In this document: in pieces, positions 7,767 through 16,593 of the stretch | How the letters are laid out: each line of letters starts with the position of its first letter | How positions within the stretch are numbered: position 1 is the first letter of the stretch | From: Agrobacterium tumefaciens | GTDB lineage: Bacteria > Pseudomonadota > Alphaproteobacteria > Rhizobiales > Rhizobiaceae | Assembly: GCA_025559845.1 (NCBI GenBank) | Contig: CP048470.1 | Span: 1,287,001 to 1,351,000 of the forward strand | Direction of reading: 5' to 3' | Length of the DNA stretch: 64,000 nucleotides | Notes under the pieces: model-generated | Told to the model about the DNA's origin: nothing | Seen by the model: only the letters and a program-made list of their open reading frames with translations | The model's database searches: none | Position numbers and translations under genes: made by a program

Positions 7767-9401
7767 TCAGATTTCCTTGATCAATTGTTCCGCGATGCGA
7801 ACGCTGAGTGCGGCACCCGTGAGGGTCGGGTTCATGCAGGACGCCGATGGCATGACGCTGGTGCCGGCAATGAACATGTTCGGGTGATCGTGCGTGCGGC
7901 AGTCGCGGTCGACAACAGAGTCTTTCGGATCGTTGCCCATGCGGGTGGTGCCCATCACGTGCTGGCGGTTTTGCCATTTGACATCGGTAGACAGAACTTC
8001 GGCTTCCAGCAAATCCGCGATCTTGTGCAGATCCTGGAGGCCGCGGTCGCGACCAGCGTTCCAGTAGTCGGTAACGCTGTAATAGAGAACGGGGACCGGG
8101 ATACCGAGCGCATCGAATTTGGTCTTTGAAGGTGTGACGCGGTTTTCCGGCAACGGCAGCGGTTCGAAGTCGATTGCCCAGTTCAGCGAGCGAGCCGAAT
8201 ATTTGCGGATTTCTTCGTCCAGCTTCGATCCAAGAATGCCCTTCTTGATAAAGCCTTCGGTCATCTGCGCCGTCGGAACCGTGTTGCGCACTTTGATCTT
8301 GTAGCTTGGATAATCCTTGCGGAACTCGCCGTCACGCTGGTTGAGGTAGACGAGAAGTTCGGTCGGACCCTGGCCCGGCCACATGTCATCCTTGGTCAGC
8401 ATGTTCATACTGATGCCGGTGTGGTCCATGAGGTTACGGCCGACCTGATCCGAAGAATTCGCGATGCCGTTCGGGTATTTCTCGGATGTCGAGATCAGCA
8501 GAAGCTTGGCGGATTCGATACCGTAGGCCGCAAGCACGAAATACTTCGCCGTGAGGCGATGTTCGGAGCCATCGGGTTTCTTGTACCAGACCGCAGTGAT
8601 CTTGCCGTCGTCGCCAGCTTCGATTTTATAGACGGGCGAGTTGTCGAGAAGCTTGGCGCCATGACGTTCGGCCTCGTCGATATGCATCGATCCGTCGTAT
8701 TTGGCGCCGATCGGACAGACCGGGTTGCAATTGTTGTTTCCCGCACAGACCGGGCGATTGCCATAGGGACGCGAAGCACGTCCATGCGGCTCGAGAACCG
8801 GGTTGAAGCCACCGACAAGAAGCTTCTGCGACAACGTGTCGAACATGTAGGTGCTGTTCAACTGCTTCATCGGGAACGGCATCGACCGTGGCGGCATCGG
8901 ACCGCCGCCCTGACCGCTTTCGTCCTGGCCGTCGGTTCCTGTCACGCCCAGCTCAAGCTCGGCCTTGTTGTAGTAGTCCTCGAGATCGTCGTAGCCGATC
9001 GGCCAGTCACGGCCGCGGCCGTAAAGCGTCTGAATCTTGAAGTCGTTAGGGATCATGCGCCACAGCGCCGAGCCGAAGTGCCAGGTCGTTCCGCCGACGA
9101 CCCTGAGATAGGAGGTGTTGTATTTCACCGGGCCTTCATACTGCAGATAATCGCCATAGGTGGATGGCGCCCAGGGCATGCTCGGAAATGGCGAGCCGGC
9201 GCCCTGCAGCTTGGCGTTTGCTAGCGACAGTTTTACCGGAGCGTTGCGGTAGGTTTCGACGATCTCGCGGCGGTCGACACGGGGCCCGGCCTCCAGCACG
9301 ATGACCTTCTTGCCGGCCTTTGCCAGATTTGCGGCGACGATGCCGCCCATGACGCCTGAGCCGATAACGATCAGGTCCGCATCGTAGGATGTGTTTGCCA
9401 T
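7767..9401 (-). CDS. GMC-family FAD dehydrogenase, large catalytic subunit (copy 1)
   Basis: A 544-residue glucose-methanol-choline flavoprotein of the gluconate/sorbitol/fructose dehydrogenase branch. The dinucleotide motif GSGVMGG lies at residues 14-20. The Cys motif C219-x5-C225-x3-C229 matches the [3Fe-4S] site known in FAD-glucose and fructose dehydrogenase large subunits. The catalytic pair appears as H481 (RQHVMGTTRMG) and N524 (CMNPTLTG). It has no signal peptide and probably leaves the cytoplasm with the Tat-signal small subunit encoded just upstream. It should oxidise a sugar, sugar acid or polyol in the periplasm and pass electrons to the triheme cytochrome of the same operon. Glucoside 3-dehydrogenase is an alternative identity. 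Confidence 0.85.
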   Translation of the reverse strand: MANTSYDADLIVIGSGVMGGIVAANLAKAGKKVIVLEAGPRVDRREIVETYRNAPVKLSLANAKLQGAGSPFPSMPWAPSTYGDYLQYEGPVKYNTSYLRVVGGTTWHFGSALWRMIPNDFKIQTLYGRGRDWPIGYDDLEDYYNKAELELGVTGTDGQDESGQGGGPMPPRSMPFPMKQLNSTYMFDTLSQKLLVGGFNPVLEPHGRASRPYGNRPVCAGNNNCNPVCPIGAKYDGSMHIDEAERHGAKLLDNSPVYKIEAGDDGKITAVWYKKPDGSEHRLTAKYFVLAAYGIESAKLLLISTSEKYPNGIANSSDQVGRNLMDHTGISMNMLTKDDMWPGQGPTELLVYLNQRDGEFRKDYPSYKIKVRNTVPTAQMTEGFIKKGILGSKLDEEIRKYSARSLNWAIDFEPLPLPENRVTPSKTKFDALGIPVPVLYYSVTDYWNAGRDRGLQDLHKIADLLEAEVLSTDVKWQNRQHVMGTTRMGNDPKDSVVDRDCRTHDHPNMFIAGTSVMPSASCMNPTLTGAALSVRIAEQLIKEI

Positions 9402-9414
9402 ATCTCTATTCCTG

Positions 9415-9942
9415 TCAGATCTTGCTGCCGGGCTTTGGTCCCCAGGCGTTCGGGCCGGGACCGTAGGACGGAACGGTAAGGAGGCCCTTGGTCGGGCGAT
9501 ACATCAGCGATTCCGCGTAGGTGATCAGCTCGGCATCTTCCGGCTCGCCGACGACGCCGAGATACCAGGCCGAAACAATCTTGGTGGCTGTTTTGGTGAG
9601 GGCCGGATCCGTGCCGGTCAACGCCAGAAAGCCGTCCATATTGGAAACGCCGGACTGCTTGATGAGCTGTGTCAGGGCTGCAAGGCTGACGTCGAGCTCG
9701 GCATCGCGCTTTTTCAGAGCTGTCAGGAACCGTGCGCCGAGAACCGGATCGAGCGTGTAACCGGTCAGGAACTCCGACAGTTGCGTGAACGAGGCCACGG
9801 CGTCGTCCGCTGCCCCAGCAGACAGAGGCACACCGAGGCTGGCGGCGATCGCCAGTCCGCCGAGGGCTGCGGTTCCTCGCAGCAAGCTGCGGCGGGAGAT
9901 GGTTTGGCCGAACATGGCCGGGGAGGATGGATCAAAAGGCAT
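9415..9942 (-). CDS. FAD dehydrogenase small subunit with Tat signal (copy 1)
   Basis: A 175-residue protein of the sorbitol/gluconate dehydrogenase small-subunit family. Residues about 17-45 form a Tat signal (SRRSLLRGTAALGGLAIAAS) ending in SAGA. The mature part is helical, with the family feature of a short Gly-Pro-rich tail (SYGPGPNAWGPKPG). It lies between the cytochrome and the catalytic subunit, 13 bases before the latter. Family knowledge says this subunit acts as a Tat hitch-hiker carrier and folding partner for the FAD subunit. Confidence 0.8.
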   Translation of the reverse strand: MPFDPSSPAMFGQTISRRSLLRGTAALGGLAIAASLGVPLSAGAADDAVASFTQLSEFLTGYTLDPVLGARFLTALKKRDAELDVSLAALTQLIKQSGVSNMDGFLALTGTDPALTKTATKIVSAWYLGVVGEPEDAELITYAESLMYRPTKGLLTVPSYGPGPNAWGPKPGSKI

Positions 9943-10002
9943 CAGGATCTCCGATGGAGCATGACATGCGAAAAGGTGAAGAGGTGGCCGGGCGCTGGAG
10001 GC

Positions 10003-11439
10003 TCAGCCAAGCACCGGACGCGGGCGACGACGTAGGACCAGCCAGGCGATCAGCGCGATGCCGATCGCTGCAATCGCAATGCCGACAGGCAGTGCAAAAG
10101 GCGCCAGCTTGACGATGAGAGGCTTTTCACCGCCGTCACGAATGCGTGCGACGTCTTCCGGTGTCACCTTGACCGCCGGATTGCCGTAGTTGGCCAGCAC
10201 GTAGTTGCTGACATCGGCAATGTCCTTGTCGGAGAGACGATCCGTATAGGACGCGTCCGCACCAAAGGCAGGCATAAAAGCAACAGTTTCGCCCACCGTG
10301 CGGTGCAGACCAAACAGGATCGTGGCAACGAGATTGTCGGGGCGATCACCGCCGGTCGCCGTGTTGTGAAACAGGGACGGATAATGGTCGTTACCCTGGC
10401 CTTCGGCCTGATGACAGGCAGCACAGCTACCGCTGAAGACATGGTAGCCGTTTTCATCCGGAGCCTGACCCGGCAGACCGCGAAGCGAGGCTTCGACTGC
10501 GGTGGATGGCGCGCCGAAAGCGTCGCGAGCGGTGCCGGTCGTTGTCGTCACGGCCGGAACGTCGCGCAAATAGGTGACAATGGCTTTTATGTCTTCGTCG
10601 GGAAGGTGCTGAAGGCTGTTTTCAATGGCTTCCGCCATTGGCCCAGCAGCCTGAGCCTTGCCTGCGACGAGACCGGTTTTCAGATACTGTGTCAGTTCGA
10701 CATCAGACCAGCCGCCAATACCCGATACCGTCGATGCGGTAATGTCGGGTGCGTACCACGGCCCGATGGAGCCACCGGAGAGCGCCTTGCTGGCGTCTTC
10801 CGCCATGAACATGTTGCGCGGCGTGTGACAGGTACTGCAATGCTCCAGCGCCTCGGCGAGATAAGCGCCACGGTTCCATTCCGCCGACTTGGCAGGGTTG
10901 GGCTGGAAGCGATCCTTGTCCAGGAAAAGCAGATTCCAGCCGGCCATCGACGCACGGATGGAGAAAGGAAACGGCAGTTCCGTTTTCTGAGGCCTGTGGT
11001 CATCCGCTTTGACGCCCTGCATGAAGTAGGCGTAGAGCGCCTTCATGTCCTCATCGGTGATCTTTGCGTAGGCCGTGTAGGGCATGGCCGGATAGAGATG
11101 GCTACCGTCCTTTGCAATGCCATCGCGCACCGCACGCGCGAATTCCTCTTCGCTGTAATTGCCGATGCCGGCTTCCTTGGAAGGCGTAATGTTCGTCGAG
11201 AAAATTTTCCCGAGCGGAGTGTCGATGCCATATCCGCCTGCGAAGGGTGTGCCGCCGTGCGGCGCGGTATGACAGGCAGCACAGTCGGCCGCAGTGGCAA
11301 GATAACGCCCCCGAGCAATGAGATCGGCAGCGTCATCTGCGAAGGTGGGACAGCTTGTTGCGACCAGTGCGCCAAGACAGAGCGCGAAAGAACCCAAGGG
11401 ACCACGTGCGGTTTTAAGGATGGGAGGAAGCCTAAACAT
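10003..11439 (-). CDS. Triheme cytochrome c subunit of FAD dehydrogenase (copy 1)
   Basis: A membrane-anchored cytochrome c of about 478 residues. It has a signal peptide (GSFALCLGALVATSCPTFADD), three CxxCH haem sites (CAACH, CSTCH, CAACH) spread over three cytochrome c domains, and a C-terminal helix (LPVGIAIAAIGIALIAWLVL) followed by RRRPRP. This is the layout of gluconate, sorbitol and alcohol dehydrogenase cytochrome subunits, which feed electrons to ubiquinone. The frame stays open to 11595, but I choose ATG 11439, with a weak GAAAG before it. ATG 11454 is the alternative. It is the first gene of the operon, unlike the second copy at 35 kb where the cytochrome is last. Confidence 0.85.
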   Translation of the reverse strand: MFRLPPILKTARGPLGSFALCLGALVATSCPTFADDAADLIARGRYLATAADCAACHTAPHGGTPFAGGYGIDTPLGKIFSTNITPSKEAGIGNYSEEEFARAVRDGIAKDGSHLYPAMPYTAYAKITDEDMKALYAYFMQGVKADDHRPQKTELPFPFSIRASMAGWNLLFLDKDRFQPNPAKSAEWNRGAYLAEALEHCSTCHTPRNMFMAEDASKALSGGSIGPWYAPDITASTVSGIGGWSDVELTQYLKTGLVAGKAQAAGPMAEAIENSLQHLPDEDIKAIVTYLRDVPAVTTTTGTARDAFGAPSTAVEASLRGLPGQAPDENGYHVFSGSCAACHQAEGQGNDHYPSLFHNTATGGDRPDNLVATILFGLHRTVGETVAFMPAFGADASYTDRLSDKDIADVSNYVLANYGNPAVKVTPEDVARIRDGGEKPLIVKLAPFALPVGIAIAAIGIALIAWLVLRRRPRPVLG

Positions 11440-11683
11440 GAGCGGCGCTTTCATAAATAATGAATGCAAAATTGCAGATCCAGAACGCCTCCCACGCGCT
11501 GGCCTGATACGTATCGCCGCAGCCCACACAGCCAAACCTGAAAAATCCTGCTCGCATCCAAGGTGATCTTGAATAAAAATGACGCGTTTTGTCATTTATT
11601 ACGAAAGGATTGAGGCGTGTCGATGTGTCGCGGGCGCAACTTGATGTTCCTCATAGCGTCGCCACGGATGACTTGGGTAGTCA

Positions 11684-11698
11684 GTTTGTTGTACAAAC
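11684..11698. promoter_or_regulatory. Candidate LysR-type T-N11-A box
   Basis: GTTTGTTGTACAAAC: perfect 6-bp arms around three bases, in the divergent region between the dehydrogenase operon and the LysR gene. It fits the T-N11-A form of LysR-family operators and sits 32 bases before the chosen LysR start. Confidence 0.4.
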
Positions 11699-11729
11699 AG
11701 ATTTCATCAAAAGTGAAAAGGTTTCTTCG

Positions 11730-12653
11730 TTGAACTTCGACTTTACAGACCTCAAGATTTTCCTGTCTGCCGTCGAAGGCGGAAGCCTCACGGCGGCAGC
11801 GGCAAAGAACAACATCGTTGTGGCGGCGGTGAGCGCACGGCTGAGAAAGCTGGAGGAAAATTTCGGCCTTCTGCTGTTTGAGCGCACCGGTCGCGGCATC
11901 AAACCTACTCTCGCAGGAGACCTGTTGTGCAGGCACGCGCGCAAGTTGCTGGATGACGCAAGGAAGCTGGAAGTCGAACTCGATGCGTTTGCGCAGGGGC
12001 GCGGCGGCACAATTCGCTTCCTTTCGAATACGAACATGCTTTCCGAGCATATGCCGCAGCTTATCGGGACATTTCTGCGCGATCATCCTGATGTGTTCGT
12101 TTCGGTGAAAGACAGGCCAAGCCTGGAAGTGGTCAATCTTCTGCGGGCAGGTGAAGCCGATATGGGCATTGTGGCATCCTCGGCCGACATGACGGGTCTG
12201 GAAAAGTGGCGGTTTGTTCCCGACCGGCTCGTTGTGATTGTTCCGCGTGACTTTCCCCTGGACGGGCCACTTGCCTATTCAAGTATTCTCGATCACCCAC
12301 TCGTCGCGCTCGACGAAAAAGTGGCGTTGTCGCAATTCCTGCGACGTCTGGCGAATGAGCTCGGCAGGCGCCCTACCATTCGCATGCGTGTGGAAAGTTT
12401 TGAGGCACTGTGCCGTGTTGTCGAGTGCGGTACGGGCGTTGGTATTGTCCCTGAAACGGCGGCTCTGCGCTATCGCCGCAGCATGGATTTTCGAGTCTTG
12501 CCGATTGGCGAAGCGTGGTCCGAGCGAGAGATCTATCTTTGTGTCCGAAACCGCGATCAGTTGCCGCCCTATGGAAAGGCGTTGCTGACGCACCTGCTTG
12601 ACTATGTCGAGGCCGTTCGGGAGTTGGGTTCAGCCGCCACCGTGGGTGATTGA
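11730..12653 (+). CDS. LysR-family transcriptional regulator
   Basis: The N-terminal winged helix is LNFDFTDLKIFLSAVEGGSLTAAAAKNNIVVAAVSARLRKLE, followed by LFERTGRGIKPTLAG. The rest is a LysR effector-binding domain. The frame is open back to 11589, but the family fold begins at a TTG codon at 11730. That codon has AAAAGG 8 bases upstream and gives 307 residues, the usual size, so I place the start there. It is divergent from the FAD dehydrogenase operon and is the likely local activator. The effector is unknown, probably the substrate or product of the dehydrogenase. Confidence 0.82.
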   Translation: MNFDFTDLKIFLSAVEGGSLTAAAAKNNIVVAAVSARLRKLEENFGLLLFERTGRGIKPTLAGDLLCRHARKLLDDARKLEVELDAFAQGRGGTIRFLSNTNMLSEHMPQLIGTFLRDHPDVFVSVKDRPSLEVVNLLRAGEADMGIVASSADMTGLEKWRFVPDRLVVIVPRDFPLDGPLAYSSILDHPLVALDEKVALSQFLRRLANELGRRPTIRMRVESFEALCRVVECGTGVGIVPETAALRYRRSMDFRVLPIGEAWSEREIYLCVRNRDQLPPYGKALLTHLLDYVEAVRELGSAATVGD

Positions 12654-12690
12654 TTGACGCCAGGCGACATGGGCTGGGATGGCGCTTGCT

Positions 12691-15600
12691 TCAGAAATTG
12701 ACCGACAGGTTGGCGTGTGCCGCGTTTGATTGGAAGCCGCGTGCAAACTCGCCGGAATAGGTGAGCGTGAGGCGTGCTGATCTGGACAGTCGCGCAGCAA
12801 TGCCTGCCCTGACCAGAAGTGTATCGCGTGGCATGGTAACGCCTTCAAGAATGAAGGGTGAGCCACCTTCAAAGGCGGAAAGCGAGACGGGTGTCGTGTC
12901 GCCAGCCGCGTGTCGCCAGCCGATCATGCCGGATGCAACGACAGGCAAGCCGCCGAACTCCAGGTTGGACGACATGCGCAGACCCAATGTCGATACGGCG
13001 AGACTGTCGGAACCGCCGGCGACCGACAAAGCCGCAGCGCCGCCTCTTTCCTTGACGTCATCAGTCTCGAGATTGACGTAGGCCAGATTGGCAAAGGGCT
13101 GGAGATCGATGCCATCCATCTTCAGCGTCCAGGAAATGTCTCCAAAGACCTGAGCTGCGGTACTGGCGTAGTCGGCAGAAAGCTGATCGGTGAATGTGCC
13201 GAACGCGATGTCCCGGCGGGTTGTGATGTCGTTTCGGCTGTAGAGAGCGCCGCCGATAAGGTTCAGCGGGCCAAAGTCGCCCACGGCATAAAGGCCGGCA
13301 TGGTAGGAATCGGCAGCCGCTTGCGGATTTGTGGATAGGTCGCTGTAGCCCAGAACGCCGCCAAGGTGCCATTGGTCAAGAAGCGCGATGTCGGCGCCAA
13401 CCAGTGTTCCGGTCACGGTGTTGTCTATGCCGCGTGCATTGCCAGTACTGCCGATATGGTTCTGCGCCACTACGCCCGATGCCCAGAGCGAAACATCGCC
13501 GTTTTTCGTCGACCGCCGTGCCGAAGACTGCGAAATTTCAGCAATGACTGCCTCGCGCAGAAACTGGCTCTGCCACAGGAATGTGCTTTTCAGTGACGGA
13601 TGGATTTCACCGTTGAGCTGCGTGAATGCACTGGCGGCAGTCTCGACATTCAGCGGCAGGACAGCCGAGTAGAGCGTATTTGCAGCTCCCAGTTCTTCCA
13701 CCGCATTTGCGGTGGCACGGTCGTTTGCCGTCAGTGCAACATCGGCAAAGCGCACGTCGTTGCGGTCAAGGCTGAGGTCGACAGCCGTGCTGCTGTAGGA
13801 CAGCGACGGAGAAAGGAAAGCAAAGTCACTGTCAATGGTTGAGAAAGTACCGCTGATGCTGCTGGCCGTCAGGATTGTGTAATCGGTCGAAAGCCCATAG
13901 CTGCCGCTTTCCGCACGCAACGTTAGGGTGCCGCCGTTGATGGTAACCGCACCCGATGCATTGACCTGGTCGGAGGCACCTGCCGAATTGATGTCGACCG
14001 CGTAAATCGATCCCGCCTGGAATGTCAGGTCGCCATTCACAGCCAGTGTCTGAATGCCGGGGCCGGGGGAGAGCACGCCGCCGGCATTGACGACAAGTCC
14101 TCCAGACACCCCGCTACCGGAAAGGAGGCCACCGTCGAAGATATCGATGGTGCCTGTTACCGTTCCGTCGTTGACAAGTTCGCCGCCTGTAACCGTCGCG
14201 GTGCCGCTGATGGTGCCTGAATTGGAGAAGGAGCCGCTGCTGTTAACGAGGGACGCGATCGTGCCCGCATTTGCACTGGTGCCTGAATTGGATACCGCGC
14301 CGGCCGTGGCCCCACTGTTGTTGGTGAATGTGCCCTGTGCGCCGACATCGACATCCGCAAGGGCTGCATTGTTGACGACAGTGCCGCCGTCGACTGTTGT
14401 GGTTCCCGAAACGGTGCCGCCACTATTGTTGGTGAATAGCCCGCCATCGTTCTGGAGAGAGGCGATCGTACCCGCGTTGGTCGTGGTGCCCGAATTGGTA
14501 ACGGCGCCGGCGGATGCGCCACTGTTGTTGACGAAGGTAGCGACTGCCGCAACATCCACATCGGTCACGACGAAATTGTTGGTGACGGTGCCGCCGGAAA
14601 TCGTGGTGGTTCCGGTGATCGTCCCGCCGGAATTGTTCGTGAAGCTTCCTGCTGTATTGCTCAGGGACGCAATTGTGCCCGCATTCGAACTGTTGCCGGC
14701 ATTGGTAACCGCACCGGCGACGGCGCCTGTTGTGTTGGTGAACGTTCCGCTCGAACCGATGTTGACGTCGTTCAGGGTTGCGTTGTTCGTGACACTGCCG
14801 CCGGAGACATTCGTCCCGCCTGTCACGATACCCCCGAAGTTGTTGGTAAAACTTCCCGCATCGTTTTGAAGTGATGCAATGGTACCCGCATTGGAGACGG
14901 TACCGGCGTTCTGGACGTTTCCGGCCGTTGCGCCACTGTTGTTGACGAAGGTCGCGACGGCTGCAACGTCCACATCGGTCACGACGAAATTGTTGGTGAC
15001 CGTCCCGCCTGAAACGGTCGTTTTTCCGGTTACTGTGCCGCTGTTATTGTTGGTGAAGTTGCCGGCCGTGTTCGTCAGCGTACCGATCGTGCCGGCATTG
15101 GACGATGTTCCGGCATTGACGAGCGTGCTGACCGTCCCGTCGCTGTTGTTGACGAATGTGGCGACGGCCGCGACATCGGCATCGGTGATGACGAAGTTGT
15201 TGACCACCGTCCCGCCGGCAATCGTTGCTGTGCCGGTAATCATGCCGCCGGTATTGTTTGTGAAGGTTCCTGCCGTGTTGTTCAGTGAACCGATGGTGCC
15301 GGCATTGGATGCCGTGCCAGCGTTTGTCAATGTGGCGGCCGAAGCTCCACTGTTGTTATCAAACGTTCCGCCCGACGACACTGAGACATCGCCCACCGTT
15401 CCGTTGTTGGAAAGCGCCGTGCCGGTTCCGACGGTCGCGCTGCCGAGTGCGCCATTCACCGTCACATTGCCGGTGTTCAGCATCAGATTGCCGTTGAGGG
15501 TGCCGTCGACAGCAAGGCCGCCGCCATCGAGGTTGACGTCTGAATTCAGGACGCCGCCTGCATTGATGCCAACCGTGCCCGATGTGATCGTCGTTCCGTT

Positions 15601-15885
15601 ACTTACAGTCAGCGCGCCGGTGTTGGAGATCGTAACGTTTCCGCCATCGACGCCAAGCTGATCGATCGTGACGTCATTTGTGACCTGCGGCGAACCGCTG
15701 TTCACCGTGGCTGCATCAGTCTCTCCAGGAAGGCCGGGAGCCCAGTTCGTTCCCTCGCTGAATTCATTGTTGGTGCTGCCTGTCCACACGGACTGGGCAA
15801 ATGATGGCGTGCTGAACGTCAGTGAAGCAAGTGCGCTGAATAAGGTCAGGCGTCGGGAAAACACCGGAAGCAGTTGCTGTGTCAT
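12691..15885 (-). CDS. Autotransporter with Asn/Thr/Gly-rich repeat passenger
   Basis: A 1064-residue type Va secreted protein. It has a signal peptide (LTLFSALASLTFSTPSFAQ), then a passenger rich in Gly, Asn, Thr and Ser that should fold as a beta-helix. Within it, residues 194-538 are five tandem copies of a 69-residue unit starting NAGTI. Next comes a PRL/PATR-like region (GGLVVNAGGVLSPGPGIQTLAVNGDLTFQAGS). Residues about 800-1064 form the C-terminal autotransporter barrel, ending in NLSVNF with the terminal Phe that the BAM complex recognises. No protease triad or cleavage motif was recognised, so it may be an adhesin. It converges on the LysR gene with a 37-base gap. The start has a poor ribosome-binding site. 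Confidence 0.88.
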   Translation of the reverse strand: MTQQLLPVFSRRLTLFSALASLTFSTPSFAQSVWTGSTNNEFSEGTNWAPGLPGETDAATVNSGSPQVTNDVTIDQLGVDGGNVTISNTGALTVSNGTTITSGTVGINAGGVLNSDVNLDGGGLAVDGTLNGNLMLNTGNVTVNGALGSATVGTGTALSNNGTVGDVSVSSGGTFDNNSGASAATLTNAGTASNAGTIGSLNNTAGTFTNNTGGMITGTATIAGGTVVNNFVITDADVAAVATFVNNSDGTVSTLVNAGTSSNAGTIGTLTNTAGNFTNNNSGTVTGKTTVSGGTVTNNFVVTDVDVAAVATFVNNSGATAGNVQNAGTVSNAGTIASLQNDAGSFTNNFGGIVTGGTNVSGGSVTNNATLNDVNIGSSGTFTNTTGAVAGAVTNAGNSSNAGTIASLSNTAGSFTNNSGGTITGTTTISGGTVTNNFVVTDVDVAAVATFVNNSGASAGAVTNSGTTTNAGTIASLQNDGGLFTNNSGGTVSGTTTVDGGTVVNNAALADVDVGAQGTFTNNSGATAGAVSNSGTSANAGTIASLVNSSGSFSNSGTISGTATVTGGELVNDGTVTGTIDIFDGGLLSGSGVSGGLVVNAGGVLSPGPGIQTLAVNGDLTFQAGSIYAVDINSAGASDQVNASGAVTINGGTLTLRAESGSYGLSTDYTILTASSISGTFSTIDSDFAFLSPSLSYSSTAVDLSLDRNDVRFADVALTANDRATANAVEELGAANTLYSAVLPLNVETAASAFTQLNGEIHPSLKSTFLWQSQFLREAVIAEISQSSARRSTKNGDVSLWASGVVAQNHIGSTGNARGIDNTVTGTLVGADIALLDQWHLGGVLGYSDLSTNPQAAADSYHAGLYAVGDFGPLNLIGGALYSRNDITTRRDIAFGTFTDQLSADYASTAAQVFGDISWTLKMDGIDLQPFANLAYVNLETDDVKERGGAAALSVAGGSDSLAVSTLGLRMSSNLEFGGLPVVASGMIGWRHAAGDTTPVSLSAFEGGSPFILEGVTMPRDTLLVRAGIAARLSRSARLTLTYSGEFARGFQSNAAHANLSVNF
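14272..15306 (-). repeat. Five tandem 207-bp repeats in the autotransporter passenger
   Basis: Five units of exactly 69 codons (207 bp each), with no length drift. Each begins NAGTI[GA]SL or similar and contains FTNN, GGTVTNN and a DVDVAAVATF or DVxxGxxGTF segment. Units 1, 2 and 4 share FV[IV]TD[AV]DVAAVATF; units 3 and 5 share a second variant, so the array alternates two subtypes. A shortened sixth unit follows. Confidence 0.85.
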
Positions 15886-16070
15886 TGCGCGACCGATGCA
15901 AAAAGGGATGCCGAATCGGATCGGCGGCTGATTAACGAATCGCGCTCAATCATGGTTAACGGAAGCTTGAGTGTCAACGATCGCGTGCCCGATCGCGTCG
16001 GGCAATCGTGCAGGTTGCTAACGGCGTTCGCATGGCGAAAGACACACTTTCGGTTTTCAGAAAATCTCAG

Positions 16071-16104
16071 CGATATAATTTGAATTGCAAATCAAACTAT
16101 ATCG
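16071..16104. promoter_or_regulatory. 34-bp near-palindrome, predicted MarR operator
   Basis: Two 17-base half-sites match at 15 of 17 positions. The core reads TTTGAATTGCAAATCAAA. It ends 15 bases before the ATG of the MarR gene, so repressor binding there would block its own promoter or ribosome loading and that of the coupled FUSC gene. Autoregulation through such palindromes is usual for MarR proteins. Confidence 0.65.
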
Positions 16105-16119
16105 TGGTTTACTCATACC

Positions 16120-16593
16120 ATGACCTCCAAACATTCCTCTCCACGGGCACGTTTCGGCGTCCGCTTCTCTTTGCTCGCCCGCCGCTGGCGCCGGGCTCTC
16201 GACGAACGCCTGGCTGAATCGGGCCTTTCCGATGCGACCTGGGCACCGCTCGTTCATCTTCAGGAAACCGGTGGCGGTATTACGCAGAAAGAGCTTGCGG
16301 CCCTCGTGGGTATCGATGGCTCCAGCCTCGTGCGCCTGCTGGATATTCTGTGTCGCCAGGGCCTGGTTGAACGCCGGGTTGACGAGAACGACAGCCGAGC
16401 GCGGCTGATCTATCTGACAGAGAGCGGCGAAGTGCGTGTCGCTGCGATCCGGCGCGAACTGGTGAAGGGTGAGGAGGAGATGCTGGCCAACATTTCCGAT
16501 GACGATCTTGCGATCATGCTTCAGCACTTCGACCGGATCGATGAGAGGTTATCGGCGATCCAGGCGCGGCGTCGCGAGGAGAAATCCAGATGA
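16120..16593 (+). CDS. MarR-family transcriptional regulator
   Basis: 157 residues with the MarR winged helix-turn-helix: GITQKELAALVGIDGSSLVRLLDILCRQGLVER (about residues 49-81), then the wing RVDENDSRARLIYLTESG. It overlaps the FUSC gene by 4 bases (ATGA), so the pair is co-translated. This matches MarR repressors of aromatic-compound efflux operons that are relieved by phenolic ligands. The ligand is not evident. Confidence 0.9.
   Translation: MTSKHSSPRARFGVRFSLLARRWRRALDERLAESGLSDATWAPLVHLQETGGGITQKELAALVGIDGSSLVRLLDILCRQGLVERRVDENDSRARLIYLTESGEVRVAAIRRELVKGEEEMLANISDDDLAIMLQHFDRIDERLSAIQARRREEKSR

Noticed and set aside
14272..15306. Regular 207-bp repeats considered as a CRISPR-like or satellite array
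   Set aside because: The unit is an exact multiple of three, stays in frame, lacks short constant repeats with unique spacers, and encodes protein.
14054..15661. Two long open frames on the plus strand opposite the autotransporter
   Set aside because: They are Val/Pro/Leu-rich mirror readings of the Asn/Thr/Gly repeats, without start signals or recognisable domains; the autotransporter on the minus strand explains the DNA.
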